Shown: piece after piece, positions 1 through 13,419 of the stretch
How positions within the stretch are numbered: position 1 is the stretch's first letter
Layout of the letters: each line of letters starts with the position of its first letter
Assembly: GCA_041402045.1 (NCBI GenBank)
Contig: JAWKSZ010000012.1
Location: 62,001 to 126,000, forward strand
Origin: JAGQRJ01 sp041402045
GTDB lineage: Bacteria; Planctomycetota; J058
Length of the DNA: 64,000 nt
Direction of reading: 5' to 3'
The notes under the pieces: generated by a model
Databases searched by the model: none
What the model saw: the letters and a program-made list of their open reading frames with translations, nothing else
Told to the model about the DNA's origin: nothing
Translations under genes and position numbers: made by a program

Positions 1-547
1 TGGCCGGGATCGTCTGGAACCCGCTCCCGGAGTCGACCTGGAGCACGACGTCGATCGGGTCGCTCTCGGCGTCGGTGAGGGTGAACCCGATCACGATGTT
101 CTGCGAGAGGGTCCCCGAGAGGTTGGGGATCGTGACCGTGGGGGTCGAGTTGGTGTAGACCAGCCCGGTGAACACCGTCGAGCCGCCGTTGGGGTTCGTG
201 ACCACGAGGTCCACCGGCCCGACCACCGCCACCGCGGGCAGGGTCACCCGGATCTCGCCGCCGTTGACGTACTGCACCTGGGCCGCGACGCCGCCCACAC
301 TGGCCGTCACGTTGGGCGGGAAGTTGGCGCCGGTGACGGTGATCACCTCCCCGCCGCCGTGGCTGCCCTGGAGCGAGCTGACGCCGAGCACGACCGGCGC
401 GGGCACGGAGCTGCTCGAGGAGCCCGAGTCCTGGCTCACGATCAGGGCCGCGATCCCGGCGGCCACACCGCAGCCGTTGGCGGTCAGCGCCAGCCCGAGG
501 ACACCGAGCGCGGAGAGCGCGGCGGTCAGAGGACGAGAGGAGTTCAT
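1..547 (-). CDS. IPT/TIG-domain lipoprotein, C-terminus outside window
   Basis: Open from an ATG at 547 to the window edge (182 codons visible). Residues 1-26 form a lipoprotein signal: a positive start (MNSSR), a hydrophobic Ala/Leu core and a lipobox-like LTANGC with Cys26. A Ser-rich linker follows. Residues about 46-125 read as an IPT/TIG immunoglobulin-like domain, with the pattern ITVTGANFPPNVTASVGG, a second strand pair, and VTNPNGGSTVFTG at the end. A further beta-rich segment begins before the edge. An AGGAGG ribosome site lies 7 nt upstream of the start. IPT/TIG domains occur in secreted and surface proteins; the ligand cannot be inferred. Lipoprotein call is solid; domain call is moderate. 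Confidence 0.72.
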   Translation of the reverse strand, partial: MNSSRPLTAALSALGVLGLALTANGCGVAAGIAALIVSQDSGSSSSSVPAPVVLGVSSLQGSHGGGEVITVTGANFPPNVTASVGGVAAQVQYVNGGEIRVTLPAVAVVGPVDLVVTNPNGGSTVFTGLVYTNSTPTVTIPNLSGTLSQNIVIGFTLTDAESDPIDVVLQVDSGSGFQTIPA

Positions 548-691
548 GGGCGCGCCTCCTGGCCGCGGGGAGCAAGGGGCGCTCCTGCGGCGTAAATCAA
601 GGCGAAGACGGCGTGGCGCGGGTCCGCGGAGCGCCGCGGTTTCCCTTTGCACGCCGAGGGTTCGAAAATCATGCCCTGCGGGAGCCCAACG

Positions 692-2269
692 CTAGTCTTC
701 ATGGGGCTCCTCGCTCGGGGTCTCTTGAGTCTGGGGCGCGGCCGGCTGCTCGCCGACGGCCTCGCCCTCCCCCGGCGCGCGCCGGGGGACCGGGAGCGCG
801 AACGCGCGCTCGAGGGTCCCGGCGCCGTAGGGCTCCTGGGGCTGACCGAAGTAGGCCGACTCCGCGATCGCCTTCTCGCGCACGTAGGCGCTGAGCTCCT
901 CGTGGTCGACGAGGCCGTTCTCGTCGCGGTCCGCGGCCCCGCCGAGGCCGGCCACGAAGTGGTAGCCGAACAGCGACATGCCCAGGTGCTCCGAGGTGGT
1001 CAGGGTCGCCTGGGGCGAGGTCGAGAGCAGGGCGTAGCCGCCCAGCGCCTGGCCGAGGACCTCGGCGTCGGGGGTCGCGGGGGCGGCGACTCCCGAGCGC
1101 ACCGAGCGCGCCTGGCCGTCGAAGCCGCAGTCGAGGACCACGACCTTCTGCCCCGCGAGCGGCGCGAGCAGCTCGCCCAGCTCGGCCAGGGTCACGGCGT
1201 CCGCGCCCTCGGCCTGGTTGAGCAGGATCGCCGCCTGCCCGTCGGGCTGCCGCGTGCCGTAGCCGGCGAAGTAGAGGATCAGCTGGTCGTCGGGGCGCAT
1301 GCGCCCGCCGAGCTCGGCCACGGTCGCGGCGAGCTTCTCGCGGGTGGCGTCGCTCCCGATCAGCTCGTAGACCGCGCGCTGCGCCAGCCCGTTGCCCTGC
1401 TCGGGGTCCGAGAGGGTGCGGGCCACGGTGCGCGCGTCCTCGGCGGCGTAGGGCAGCGAGGGGTAGCGCACGCTGTCCTGGTAGTGCGAGATCCCGACCA
1501 CCAGCGCCAGGGTCTTGCGCATGCTGTCGCGCACGTCGTCGCGGGTCAGGCGCCCGTAGACCTCGTCGCGGAGCTGCCCCGCCAGGGCGCGGCCCAGCGC
1601 GGCGCGAGCGGCGGGGAGCAGGTTGCCCGCGATCTGGCGCCAGTTGTCGGCGTCGTTGAAGGGGGTAATGAACCCGAAGAAGTGCCAGCCGCGGTCGAAC
1701 TCGTCGAAGCTGCCGGAGACCTCGACCGGGATCACGGTCTCGTGCAGGACCTGGCTCGAGTCCACGCTGCGCACGGTGACCTGAGCGTCGAAGCTCAGCG
1801 AGTAGTCCTCGTGGGCCACGAACCACGCGGGGACCATCCAGATCAGCCAGTTGACGATGTTCGGGACCCACCAGCCGTTGTGGCCCTCGAAGGTGGTGCG
1901 GAAGTCGGCGAGCTTGATCTGCAGCAGCAGGTCGTCCTGGTTGTCCCAGGCGTCGTTCATTTGCCCGGCGTAGCCCTCGCCCTGGGCCGCGCGCACCTCG
2001 GGGAACACCGCCGCGGCCTGCACCCAGCCCGCGAGGTCCTCGCGCACGTCGCGGGCGTCGATCACCTCCTGGGGCTGGTAGTCCTTGGGCTTCTCGTCGT
2101 TGGCCAGCTCGACCTCGACGCTGGCCACCGCGACCTTGAGCGGGAGCGGCTCGGGGGCCTCGCCCTCCAGGCGCGCGGGGGGCGCCTCGCCGGGCGGGAT
2201 CGAGCTGCAGCCCAGGCCCACGAGGCACAGGGCCACCGCGCCGACGAAGCGAGCCAGGGTCCGAGTCAT
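692..2269 (-). CDS. Caspase-fold (C14-like) lipoprotein lacking catalytic His/Cys, with EF-hand
   Basis: 525 residues, ATG at 2269 behind GGAGG. Residues 1-21 are a lipoprotein signal (CLVGLGC, Cys21). The first half (25-250) is unassigned; it contains a Trp-rich stretch around 132-150. Residues 252-470 have the caspase/C14 layout: LALVVGISHYQD as first strand, then ILYFAGYG (331-338) where active members have YFxGHG, and VVVLDCGFDG (376-385) where active members have DxCxSG. Both catalytic positions are therefore substituted (Tyr337 for His, Gly382 for Cys, with a Cys one residue early). Residues 447-459 (DRDENGLVDHEEL) match a canonical EF-hand calcium loop, common in this position in bacterial C14 proteins. 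A Pro/Glu-rich tail ends the protein. Likely a periplasmic or outer-membrane anchored pseudo-enzyme; role unknown. Confidence 0.75.
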   Translation of the reverse strand: MTRTLARFVGAVALCLVGLGCSSIPPGEAPPARLEGEAPEPLPLKVAVASVEVELANDEKPKDYQPQEVIDARDVREDLAGWVQAAAVFPEVRAAQGEGYAGQMNDAWDNQDDLLLQIKLADFRTTFEGHNGWWVPNIVNWLIWMVPAWFVAHEDYSLSFDAQVTVRSVDSSQVLHETVIPVEVSGSFDEFDRGWHFFGFITPFNDADNWRQIAGNLLPAARAALGRALAGQLRDEVYGRLTRDDVRDSMRKTLALVVGISHYQDSVRYPSLPYAAEDARTVARTLSDPEQGNGLAQRAVYELIGSDATREKLAATVAELGGRMRPDDQLILYFAGYGTRQPDGQAAILLNQAEGADAVTLAELGELLAPLAGQKVVVLDCGFDGQARSVRSGVAAPATPDAEVLGQALGGYALLSTSPQATLTTSEHLGMSLFGYHFVAGLGGAADRDENGLVDHEELSAYVREKAIAESAYFGQPQEPYGAGTLERAFALPVPRRAPGEGEAVGEQPAAPQTQETPSEEPHED

Positions 2270-2340
2270 GGGGCCTCCGGGGGTTGCGACACAACGTAAG
2301 GCGCCGGGGCGGCGAATACGAGGGCGGGGGGACGACGCGT

Positions 2341-2880
2341 CGCCAAGGCTCCGCTCGGACACTCCGCACTGCCCGGTCCCGCTCCTCGCAGGCGCGACCT
2401 CGCTCGGCGAAGAGAAGAAGAGTGAACCGCCAAGGACGCCAAGGACGCCAAGGCTCCGCTCGGACACTCCGCACTGCCCGGTCCCGCTCCGCGCAGGCGC
2501 GACCTCGCTCGGCGTAGAGAAGAAGAGTGAACCGCCAAGGACGCCAAGGACGCCAAGGCTCCGCTCGGACACTCCGCACGCCCGGTCCGCTCCGCGCAGG
2601 CGCGACCTCGCTCGGCGAAGAGAAGAAGAGTGAACCGCCAAGGACGCCAAGGACGCCAAGGCTCCGCCTGACACTCCGCACAGCCCGGTCCCGCTCCGCG
2701 CAGGCGCGACCTCGCTCGGCGTAGAGAAGAAAAGTGAACCGCCAAGGACGCCAAGGACGCCAAGGCTCCGCTCGGACACTCCGCACTGCCCGCTCCCGCT
2801 CCGCGCAGGCGCGACCTCGCTCGGCGTAGAGAAGAAGAGTGAACCGCCAAGGACGCCAAGGACGCCAAGGCTCCGCTGAG
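2341..2880 (+). repeat. Tandem array of ~105-bp units containing the AAGGACGCC motif
   Basis: Six successive GGCTCCGC landmarks at 2347, 2452, 2557, 2660, 2764 and 2869 give a period of 103-105 bp. Each unit carries GTGAACCGCCAAGG plus two further AAGGACGCC steps, then CGCTCGGACACTCCGCAC, then a GCGCAGGCGCGACCTCGC segment. Copies differ by few substitutions and 1-2 bp indels. The array lies upstream of the caspase-fold gene (start 2269) and downstream of the kinase stop. No gene is supported here; open frames through it simply reflect the repeat. Confidence 0.9.
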
Positions 2881-3016
2881 GGCGCGACCGCGCCGCGCGG
2901 AAGAGGGTGAGGTTGGCTCCGCCGGGGCGAGCGCGCTCGGGCCGGGCGGAGCTACCCCTATCCCGTTCACCCGCCGCGGCAAGTCCCTCGCGGAGCGGGC
3001 CCGAAGGCGCCGAGCG

Positions 3017-3145
3017 GAGCCTTGGCGCTCTTGGCGTCCTTGGCGGTTCATATCGCTCGCCCGCACGCTCACGCCCCAGCGGAGCACGACCGCGGAGCGG
3101 GCCCGAAGGCGCCGAGCGGAGCCTTGGCGTCCTTGGCGGTTCAGA
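3017..3145 (-). repeat. Two inverted copies of the AAGGACGCC repeat core
   Basis: At 3017-3053 and 3117-3145 the same core occurs in reverse orientation (GGAGCCTTGGCG, then TTGGCGGTTCA). They face the direct copies at 2341-2880, so transcripts could form long stems. The remaining sequence between 2880 and 3238 is GC-rich and holds no gene I can support. Confidence 0.85.
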
Positions 3146-3238
3146 TCGCTCGCCCGCACGCGCACGCCCCAGCGGAGCCGCGGACGCCGAGGCTCTGCAC
3201 GACCGCAGAGGTAGGAGTTGGACGACGTCACGGCGGGC

Positions 3239-7282
<4,044 letters not shown>

Positions 7283-7285
7283 GCG

Positions 7286-8128
7286 CTAGTCCTCTTGCTC
7301 TGCGGCGCGGCGCTGGATCTCGGCCTCCAGCTCGCGCAGGCGCTTCTTGGCGTTGCTGAGGTCGCGGTTGGTGGCCATGCCGCGCCACACTTCGCTCTCC
7401 AGCGCCCGCTCGCGCTGCTTCATGTCGGTCTCCAGGCGCTCGCGCTCGGCGAGCACCTCCTGGAGCTGTTTGCGCAACAGCCGCGCCGAGCGGCGCTCGC
7501 GCTCGAGCTCCTCCTCGACGCGGTTGGAGGGGGCGCGGGCCAGGGCCGCCTCCTCGACGACCTCCAGCTCGCGGGTGGCCAGCTCGGCGGCCTTCTCGCT
7601 CACCGGGACCGGGATCGAGAGCACCAGGCTGTCGAGCTGCAGGCGGTCGAGGCGCAGGTCCACGGTCCGCCCGTTCATGAGCTTGACCAGGGCCCGGCGG
7701 TCGGGGAGCACCTGGCCCACCGTGCCCTCGTAGGAGTTCCCGCTCTTGCTCTTGACCATGAAGCGCACCCCGCCCACCAGCTCGTCGGTGCGGTAGAGCA
7801 GCTGGATCGCCTGGAGCTTGGAGCGCTCGACCTTCAACTCTTGCCCGTGGCTCAGCTCCAGGCTCAGGTGCTCGCCGTCGGGGTCGGCGCCCAGCCGCCC
7901 CCGCAGGCGCCCGGCGGCGCTCTCCAGGAGGACCTCGTCCCCCTCGCGCAGGGGCGCAACCGTACCCCGCTCGAGGGCCTCGTCGAGGTCGAGTTGCTTG
8001 CGCGCCACGTGTTGGATCGCGCCGTCCTCGGTGCGAACGAACACGTGCTCACGCGCAGGGAGCAGACAGACGACCGGCTCACCCCCGTTGGCCAGTCGGA
8101 AGCACGCTCCAAACACGAGCGGCGCCAC
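7286..8128 (-). CDS. Two-part protein: SH3-like/beta N-terminal region plus coiled coil; kinase operon partner
   Basis: 280 residues, GTG start at 8128 with GGAGGG upstream; the stop lies 3 nt before the FGE kinase start, so the two form an operon. Residues 1-165 are beta-rich and homologous to the 195-residue protein at 10711-11298: both share a LRxGDEVLLE/HAGDEVLVE step, a KSxSGNxYxG step and an IPVPV/IPIPI end. Residues 190-280 are a charged coiled coil (ERERRSARLLRKQLQEVL and following). Family not recognised. The paralogous pair flanks the PATAN gene and may form a scaffold used by the kinase. A promoter-like CATACT lies at 8163-8168 on this strand. Confidence 0.75.
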   Translation of the reverse strand: MAPLVFGACFRLANGGEPVVCLLPAREHVFVRTEDGAIQHVARKQLDLDEALERGTVAPLREGDEVLLESAAGRLRGRLGADPDGEHLSLELSHGQELKVERSKLQAIQLLYRTDELVGGVRFMVKSKSGNSYEGTVGQVLPDRRALVKLMNGRTVDLRLDRLQLDSLVLSIPVPVSEKAAELATRELEVVEEAALARAPSNRVEEELERERRSARLLRKQLQEVLAERERLETDMKQRERALESEVWRGMATNRDLSNAKKRLRELEAEIQRRAAEQED

Positions 8129-8320
8129 GTTCAGGAATCCCTCCTTAGCCCTCCGGCGACCGAGTATGGTCTCTAACTCCTACCGGAGCAACCAATCCAT
8201 CACCCGCAGGTGGTTTTTTTTGACCCCCCCCTCCAGAACGCCTGTTCCACGACCGAGGTCCCGAGCTCACCGCCCAGCGGAGCTTGTGCCGACGCGGGAC
8301 GCACGCTAACCATCAAATAC
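8129..8320. other. Divergent intergenic region
   Basis: Separates the kinase operon (minus) from the PATAN gene (plus). It contains a run of eight T followed by eight C near 8215-8230, which is unusual for this genome and prone to length errors. CATACT (minus, 8163-8168) is the only promoter-like hexamer I can point to. No small gene seen. Confidence 0.4.
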
Positions 8321-10699
8321 ATGGCGATCTATGGAGACGTCAGGTGCCTCGGGTTGGAGGACGTGTTTCGCTTCCTGGCGGCCAACGCCCAGGAGGGCGT
8401 GCTGGTCGTGCAAGGCGACAACAACGCCTCCTTCCGCCTCTACTTCCGCGACGGGCGCGTGTTCATTCCCTACAGCGACCAGGAGGGGATCGAGTCCCTG
8501 GGCAAGGTGCTCCAGCCCAACGGCTTGATCACCCGGGCCTGGGGCGGATTGCTCCAGAAGCTGCGCAACCGCTCCGGCCGCTGGCGCAAGATCCAGCTCA
8601 AGAAGGCCGAGACGGTCAAGCGCCAGTACACCGAGGAGATCCACAGCCTGTTCCTGTGGGACGAAGGGCGCTTCGAGTTCGAAGCCGGCCCGCTCCCGGA
8701 GCGGATCGACGAGGAGCTCGAGGCCGGGCGCGGGCTCCTCGTGGAGCCCAAGGCGATCGTGTTCGAGGTCGCGCGACGCGCCGACGAGCGCTCCCTGGTG
8801 CGGCGCGTGATCCCCAGCGGGCGCGTGCTCCTGCGCGCGGTCGAGCCGGCGGTGGTCGAGGAGGTCCTGACCCCCCACGCCCCCGACGCCAAGGCCAGCG
8901 ACTTCGACGGGCGCACCGGCCTCGACAGCCTGCTCGAGACCTGGGGCGCCTCCCACCTCGAGGTCCTGGCCGCGGTCGCGAGCCTGGTCGAGCGCGGCCA
9001 GCTCGAGCCGCTGGGGACCGAGGAGACCGAGCGCCAGATCCAGCAGGCCCTGCTCGAGGACGACGCGCAGCTCGCGGGGACCCTGCTCGGGCACCTGATC
9101 GACGTGCAGCCGGCGCGGGAGGGCGCGCTGCAGCTCGGCCCCGTGGGCGCGCTCTTGAACTCCAGCGCGTTCAAGGAGGGCCCCGAGGTCACCTGCGCCT
9201 GGCGCCTGGACGGGCACCGGCTGTTCCTCCTGGCCCGCGAGGCCCTCGACTCGGGGGCGGCGTTCACCCTCGAGTTCCGCCGCAAGGACCGGGTGCTGCG
9301 GATCGCCGCGCTCCCCGGCGTGCTCTCGATCGACTCCGAGGGCCCCTGGTCCACGCCGCCGCTCAAGGACTACCTGATCCGCCTGGGGCTGCTCCCGGAC
9401 AGCGCCCAGGACAAGGACGAGGGCGACGAGAGCGTGCGCGCGCGGGTCGCGAGCAGCTCGCTCGAGCGCGCGTCCCTCGAGCGCCTGATCGAGGAGGTCG
9501 CGGACCTCGCGTTCTGGGAGGCCTCGGACGTGATCCTCAAGAACCGGGGCAGCGTCGACTCCAGCGCCGAACAGGCCCTGATCGTGGCCCTGACCCCCAA
9601 GACCGTGAAGCGCGTGCGCGACGGGCTGCGGCACTGGTCGTGGATCTTCGGCGCGGTCCCCGGCGAGGCGGCGCTGTTCCTGCGCTCCATGCAGACGCGC
9701 AAGAACGACCCCGCGGCCAAGTTCTTCGGGCGCTTCTCCCCCGCGCGCAACGTGGGCGAGCTCTGCCGCTTCGCCCAGGCGCCGCGGCTCAAGTTCGCCG
9801 AGTTCGTGGCCAAGGGGCTCAAGGCCGGCTACCTGGTGCGCCCCAAGCGCGAGCAGCTCGAGGGCTGGGTCCGCGAGGCCCAGCAGCGCGGGAACCACAT
9901 TCTGGCCTACCGCCTGATCCGCGCGGGGCTGGCCTTCGGCTACGGCTCGCCCTTCGGCGAGCTGGCGGAGGGCTACCGCGGGCGCCAGCTCTCGACCCGC
10001 CCCGAGCCGGCGCTCCACGGCGGGCTGAGCGGCACGAGCCTGCCCGCGATCCTGCAGGACCTGGCCGAGAACCGGCGCAGCGGGGCGCTGAAGGTGACCA
10101 CCGGCAGCCGCGAGGAGCAGCTCTACTTCTACGAGGGCGACGCCTTCGTGCTGCGCTACGCCGACTCCGAGGGCGAGGAGTTCGTGAACTTCCTGCTCGG
10201 CGACGACGCGTCGGACTTCGTGGACGCGGCCCAGAGCGTGGACGAGAGCGAGCTCGGGGCCCAGGAGCTGCAGGAGATCAAGGACCGCTTCCTGGACGTC
10301 ATGTTCTGGGACGACGCGACCTTCGCCTTCTACATAAACGACCTCCCCGAGGAGTTCTTCGCGCCCCGGGCGGGGGTGACCAAGATCGCGCTCCACACCA
10401 GCAGCTTCCTGTTGGAGACCGTGCGGGCCATGAACGCCTGGGACGAGATCCGCGAGACGATCGGCGACGGCGCGGCGGTCCTGCGCTTCGTCGATCCCGA
10501 GGCCAAGCTCCGCGCCGTGCGCGAGCGCCCCTGCGCACAAACCCTGACCCTGGTGGACGGGCGCTTGACCTTCGACGATTTGGTCCGACTCTCAGGAGAG
10601 GACCGGCTGCAGGTGGGCGGGGTGTGTGCAGAGCTGATTCAGAGCGGGGAGTTGCTGGTTAGCGAGCCCAGGTTTGTTTCCAATGGGGAGCGAGGCTAA
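8321..10699 (+). CDS. Protein with two PATAN/DUF4388 domains
   Basis: 792 residues when started at ATG 8321 (AIYGDVRCLGLEDVFRFLA). An upstream GTG at 8210 is in frame, but its extra residues look non-coding. The N-terminal domain matches PATAN/DUF4388: GD-x-LGL-x-DVFRFLA, EGVLVVQG, then LYFRDGRVF and a long helix. A second copy starts near residue 565 (LPAILQDLAENRRSGALKV, LYFYEGDAFVL). These domains occur in response-regulator and kinase networks of Myxococcota, Planctomycetota and Cyanobacteria and are thought to mediate protein contacts. The following gene starts 11 nt later, so they are probably co-transcribed. No catalytic motif seen. Confidence 0.75.
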   Translation: MAIYGDVRCLGLEDVFRFLAANAQEGVLVVQGDNNASFRLYFRDGRVFIPYSDQEGIESLGKVLQPNGLITRAWGGLLQKLRNRSGRWRKIQLKKAETVKRQYTEEIHSLFLWDEGRFEFEAGPLPERIDEELEAGRGLLVEPKAIVFEVARRADERSLVRRVIPSGRVLLRAVEPAVVEEVLTPHAPDAKASDFDGRTGLDSLLETWGASHLEVLAAVASLVERGQLEPLGTEETERQIQQALLEDDAQLAGTLLGHLIDVQPAREGALQLGPVGALLNSSAFKEGPEVTCAWRLDGHRLFLLAREALDSGAAFTLEFRRKDRVLRIAALPGVLSIDSEGPWSTPPLKDYLIRLGLLPDSAQDKDEGDESVRARVASSSLERASLERLIEEVADLAFWEASDVILKNRGSVDSSAEQALIVALTPKTVKRVRDGLRHWSWIFGAVPGEAALFLRSMQTRKNDPAAKFFGRFSPARNVGELCRFAQAPRLKFAEFVAKGLKAGYLVRPKREQLEGWVREAQQRGNHILAYRLIRAGLAFGYGSPFGELAEGYRGRQLSTRPEPALHGGLSGTSLPAILQDLAENRRSGALKVTTGSREEQLYFYEGDAFVLRYADSEGEEFVNFLLGDDASDFVDAAQSVDESELGAQELQEIKDRFLDVMFWDDATFAFYINDLPEEFFAPRAGVTKIALHTSSFLLETVRAMNAWDEIRETIGDGAAVLRFVDPEAKLRAVRERPCAQTLTLVDGRLTFDDLVRLSGEDRLQVGGVCAELIQSGELLVSEPRFVSNGERG

Positions 10700-10710
10700 G
10701 TTGGGGACTT

Positions 10711-11298
10711 GTGAGCAGCAGTAACGGCATGCCGGATCTGAGCTTTGGCCAGCGGTTTCGCATCCAGAGCCTCCGCGGGTCCCAGTATTCCGTGTGCCTG
10801 CTGAGCGTCGGCACCGGCGACAGCGGGATCTACATTCGCCTGGACGACGGCCGGGTGGCGCGCCTCGACAAGCGCCGGCTGAAGTGGGAGACCTTCGAGC
10901 CCCTGGACCCCAGCGGCAAGCCGCCGGTCCACGCGGGGGACGAGGTCCTGGTCGAGTGCAGCTCGGGCACCCTGCGCGGGACCCTGATCGAGGACGTGGG
11001 CGCGGAGGTCAACCTCCGGCTCCCGATCGGCTCCGACCTCAAGCTCCCCACGTCCGACGTCAGCGAGTTCTTCCTCCTGTTCCGCGCCCGCGACCTCAAG
11101 CCCGGGGACCGCGTGATCCTCAAGAGCCGCTCGGGCAACGAGTATCGCGGCCACGTGCGCAACCTCGTCGCTGGCCGCCGGCTGGTCATGACCCTCAACA
11201 ACGGCGGCGAAGCCAGCCTGCGGCTGAGCAAGATCGACCTGTCCTCGATCATGGTCCCGATCCCGATCCCGCTCGAGTCCCTCGCCATCGCGGGGTAA
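10711..11298 (+). CDS. Paralogue of the 7286-8128 protein, without the coiled coil
   Basis: 195 residues from GTG 10711 (ATG 10729 is an alternative). It is predicted to be beta-rich throughout, aligning with residues 1-165 of the protein at 7286-8128 (shared FGxxFR, GDEVLVE, KSRSGNEYRG and a C-terminal IPIPIPL). It lies 11 nt after the PATAN gene. Function unknown. The position of one paralogue in each divergent operon suggests they work with the PATAN protein and the FGE kinase. Confidence 0.72.
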   Translation: MSSSNGMPDLSFGQRFRIQSLRGSQYSVCLLSVGTGDSGIYIRLDDGRVARLDKRRLKWETFEPLDPSGKPPVHAGDEVLVECSSGTLRGTLIEDVGAEVNLRLPIGSDLKLPTSDVSEFFLLFRARDLKPGDRVILKSRSGNEYRGHVRNLVAGRRLVMTLNNGGEASLRLSKIDLSSIMVPIPIPLESLAIAG

Positions 11299-11330
11299 CG
11301 ACGGAGCGCTCGGAGCGGAGCTGCATTTCC

Positions 11331-11700
11331 CCTGCCCCTGCCCCTGCCCCTGCCCGTGCCGAAGAAGGATTGAACCGCCAAGGACGCCAAGGACGCCAAG
11401 GCTCCGCTCACCCGTCCACGCGCCGGCGACAGAGCTTGAACCGTGCTCCGCCCACGCGTGACCGGCCCGGCGAACGAGGTCTGAGTGCGGTCCCGCGCTG
11501 GCGGAGCGCGAGCGATCGGGCGGAGCTCGGCCCTCCCTTTCGCACGTCCGCGCGGTCACGATCCAGCGGAGCTGGGTGATCGATCTCGGAGCCAGAGCGT
11601 TCGCGCGTGTGCGGAGCCTTGGCGTCCTTGGCGTCCTTGGCGGTTCAATCCCTCTTCCAATCGGCACGGGCACGGGCACGGGCACGGGCACGGGCACCCC
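11331..11700. repeat. Composite inverted repeat: CCCCTG/CGGGCA hexamers plus AAGGACGCC core
   Basis: Left arm 11331-11410: repeated CCCTGC hexamers, then GATTGAACCGCCAAGG and two more AAGGACGCC steps, then GGCTCCGCTCAC. Right arm about 11603-11700: the same modules in reverse complement, ending in five GGGCAC hexamers. The arms are about 80-90 bp with a loop of about 190 bp of unassigned sequence. The whole segment between the gene ending at 11298 and pyk (11794) holds no supported gene. Confidence 0.82.
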
Positions 11701-11766
11701 GGACACAGAGCAAGGCTCCCTTGAACCCTCGCCCCCTCCTCCCCCGCGACGCCCCGCCGCCCGAGG

Positions 11767-11772
11767 TAGAGT
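11767..11772 (+). promoter_or_regulatory. Putative -10 element of pyk
   Basis: TAGAGT, followed by a purine-rich GAGAGGAG ribosome site and the GTG start at 11794. Fits the TAnnnT pattern seen before many starts in this window. Confidence 0.4.
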
Positions 11773-11793
11773 GCGCGCCCGAGAGGAGTCCCC

Positions 11794-13267
<1,474 letters not shown>

Positions 13268-13330
13268 CCGACCGCCCGCAGCACGGGGCACCCGCAGAGC
13301 CCTCCTCGTGCGGTATCGCCCCGACGTCCG

Positions 13331-13364
13331 CGGGCGGGGATAAACCCGGGTTTATCCCCGCCCG
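13331..13364. repeat. Perfect 34-bp palindrome (REP-like)
   Basis: CGGGCGGGGATAAACCC followed immediately by its exact reverse complement. It lies 64 bp after pyk and before a convergent gene, so it may act as a bidirectional transcription stop. GGGCGGGGATAAACCCCGCCC-type hairpins recur at 20709, 22092, 26178, 54857 and 54938. Confidence 0.85.
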
Positions 13365-13419
13365 GGTAGGTCAGGCCGTCCACCGTCCGGAGGGGAGGGA
13401 CCCACCGCAGGCCTCCCGC

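Noticed and set aside
647..2299. Long plus-strand frame over the caspase-fold gene
   Set aside because: Shadow frame; the minus strand has a signal peptide, caspase landmarks and an EF-hand.
2270..2786. Upstream extension of the caspase-fold protein through the tandem repeats
   Set aside because: The extra residues are only the translated 105-bp repeat; the ATG at 2269 has a ribosome site and starts a lipoprotein signal.
2341..2880. CRISPR array
   Set aside because: The ~105-bp units are conserved along their whole length, with no variable spacers.
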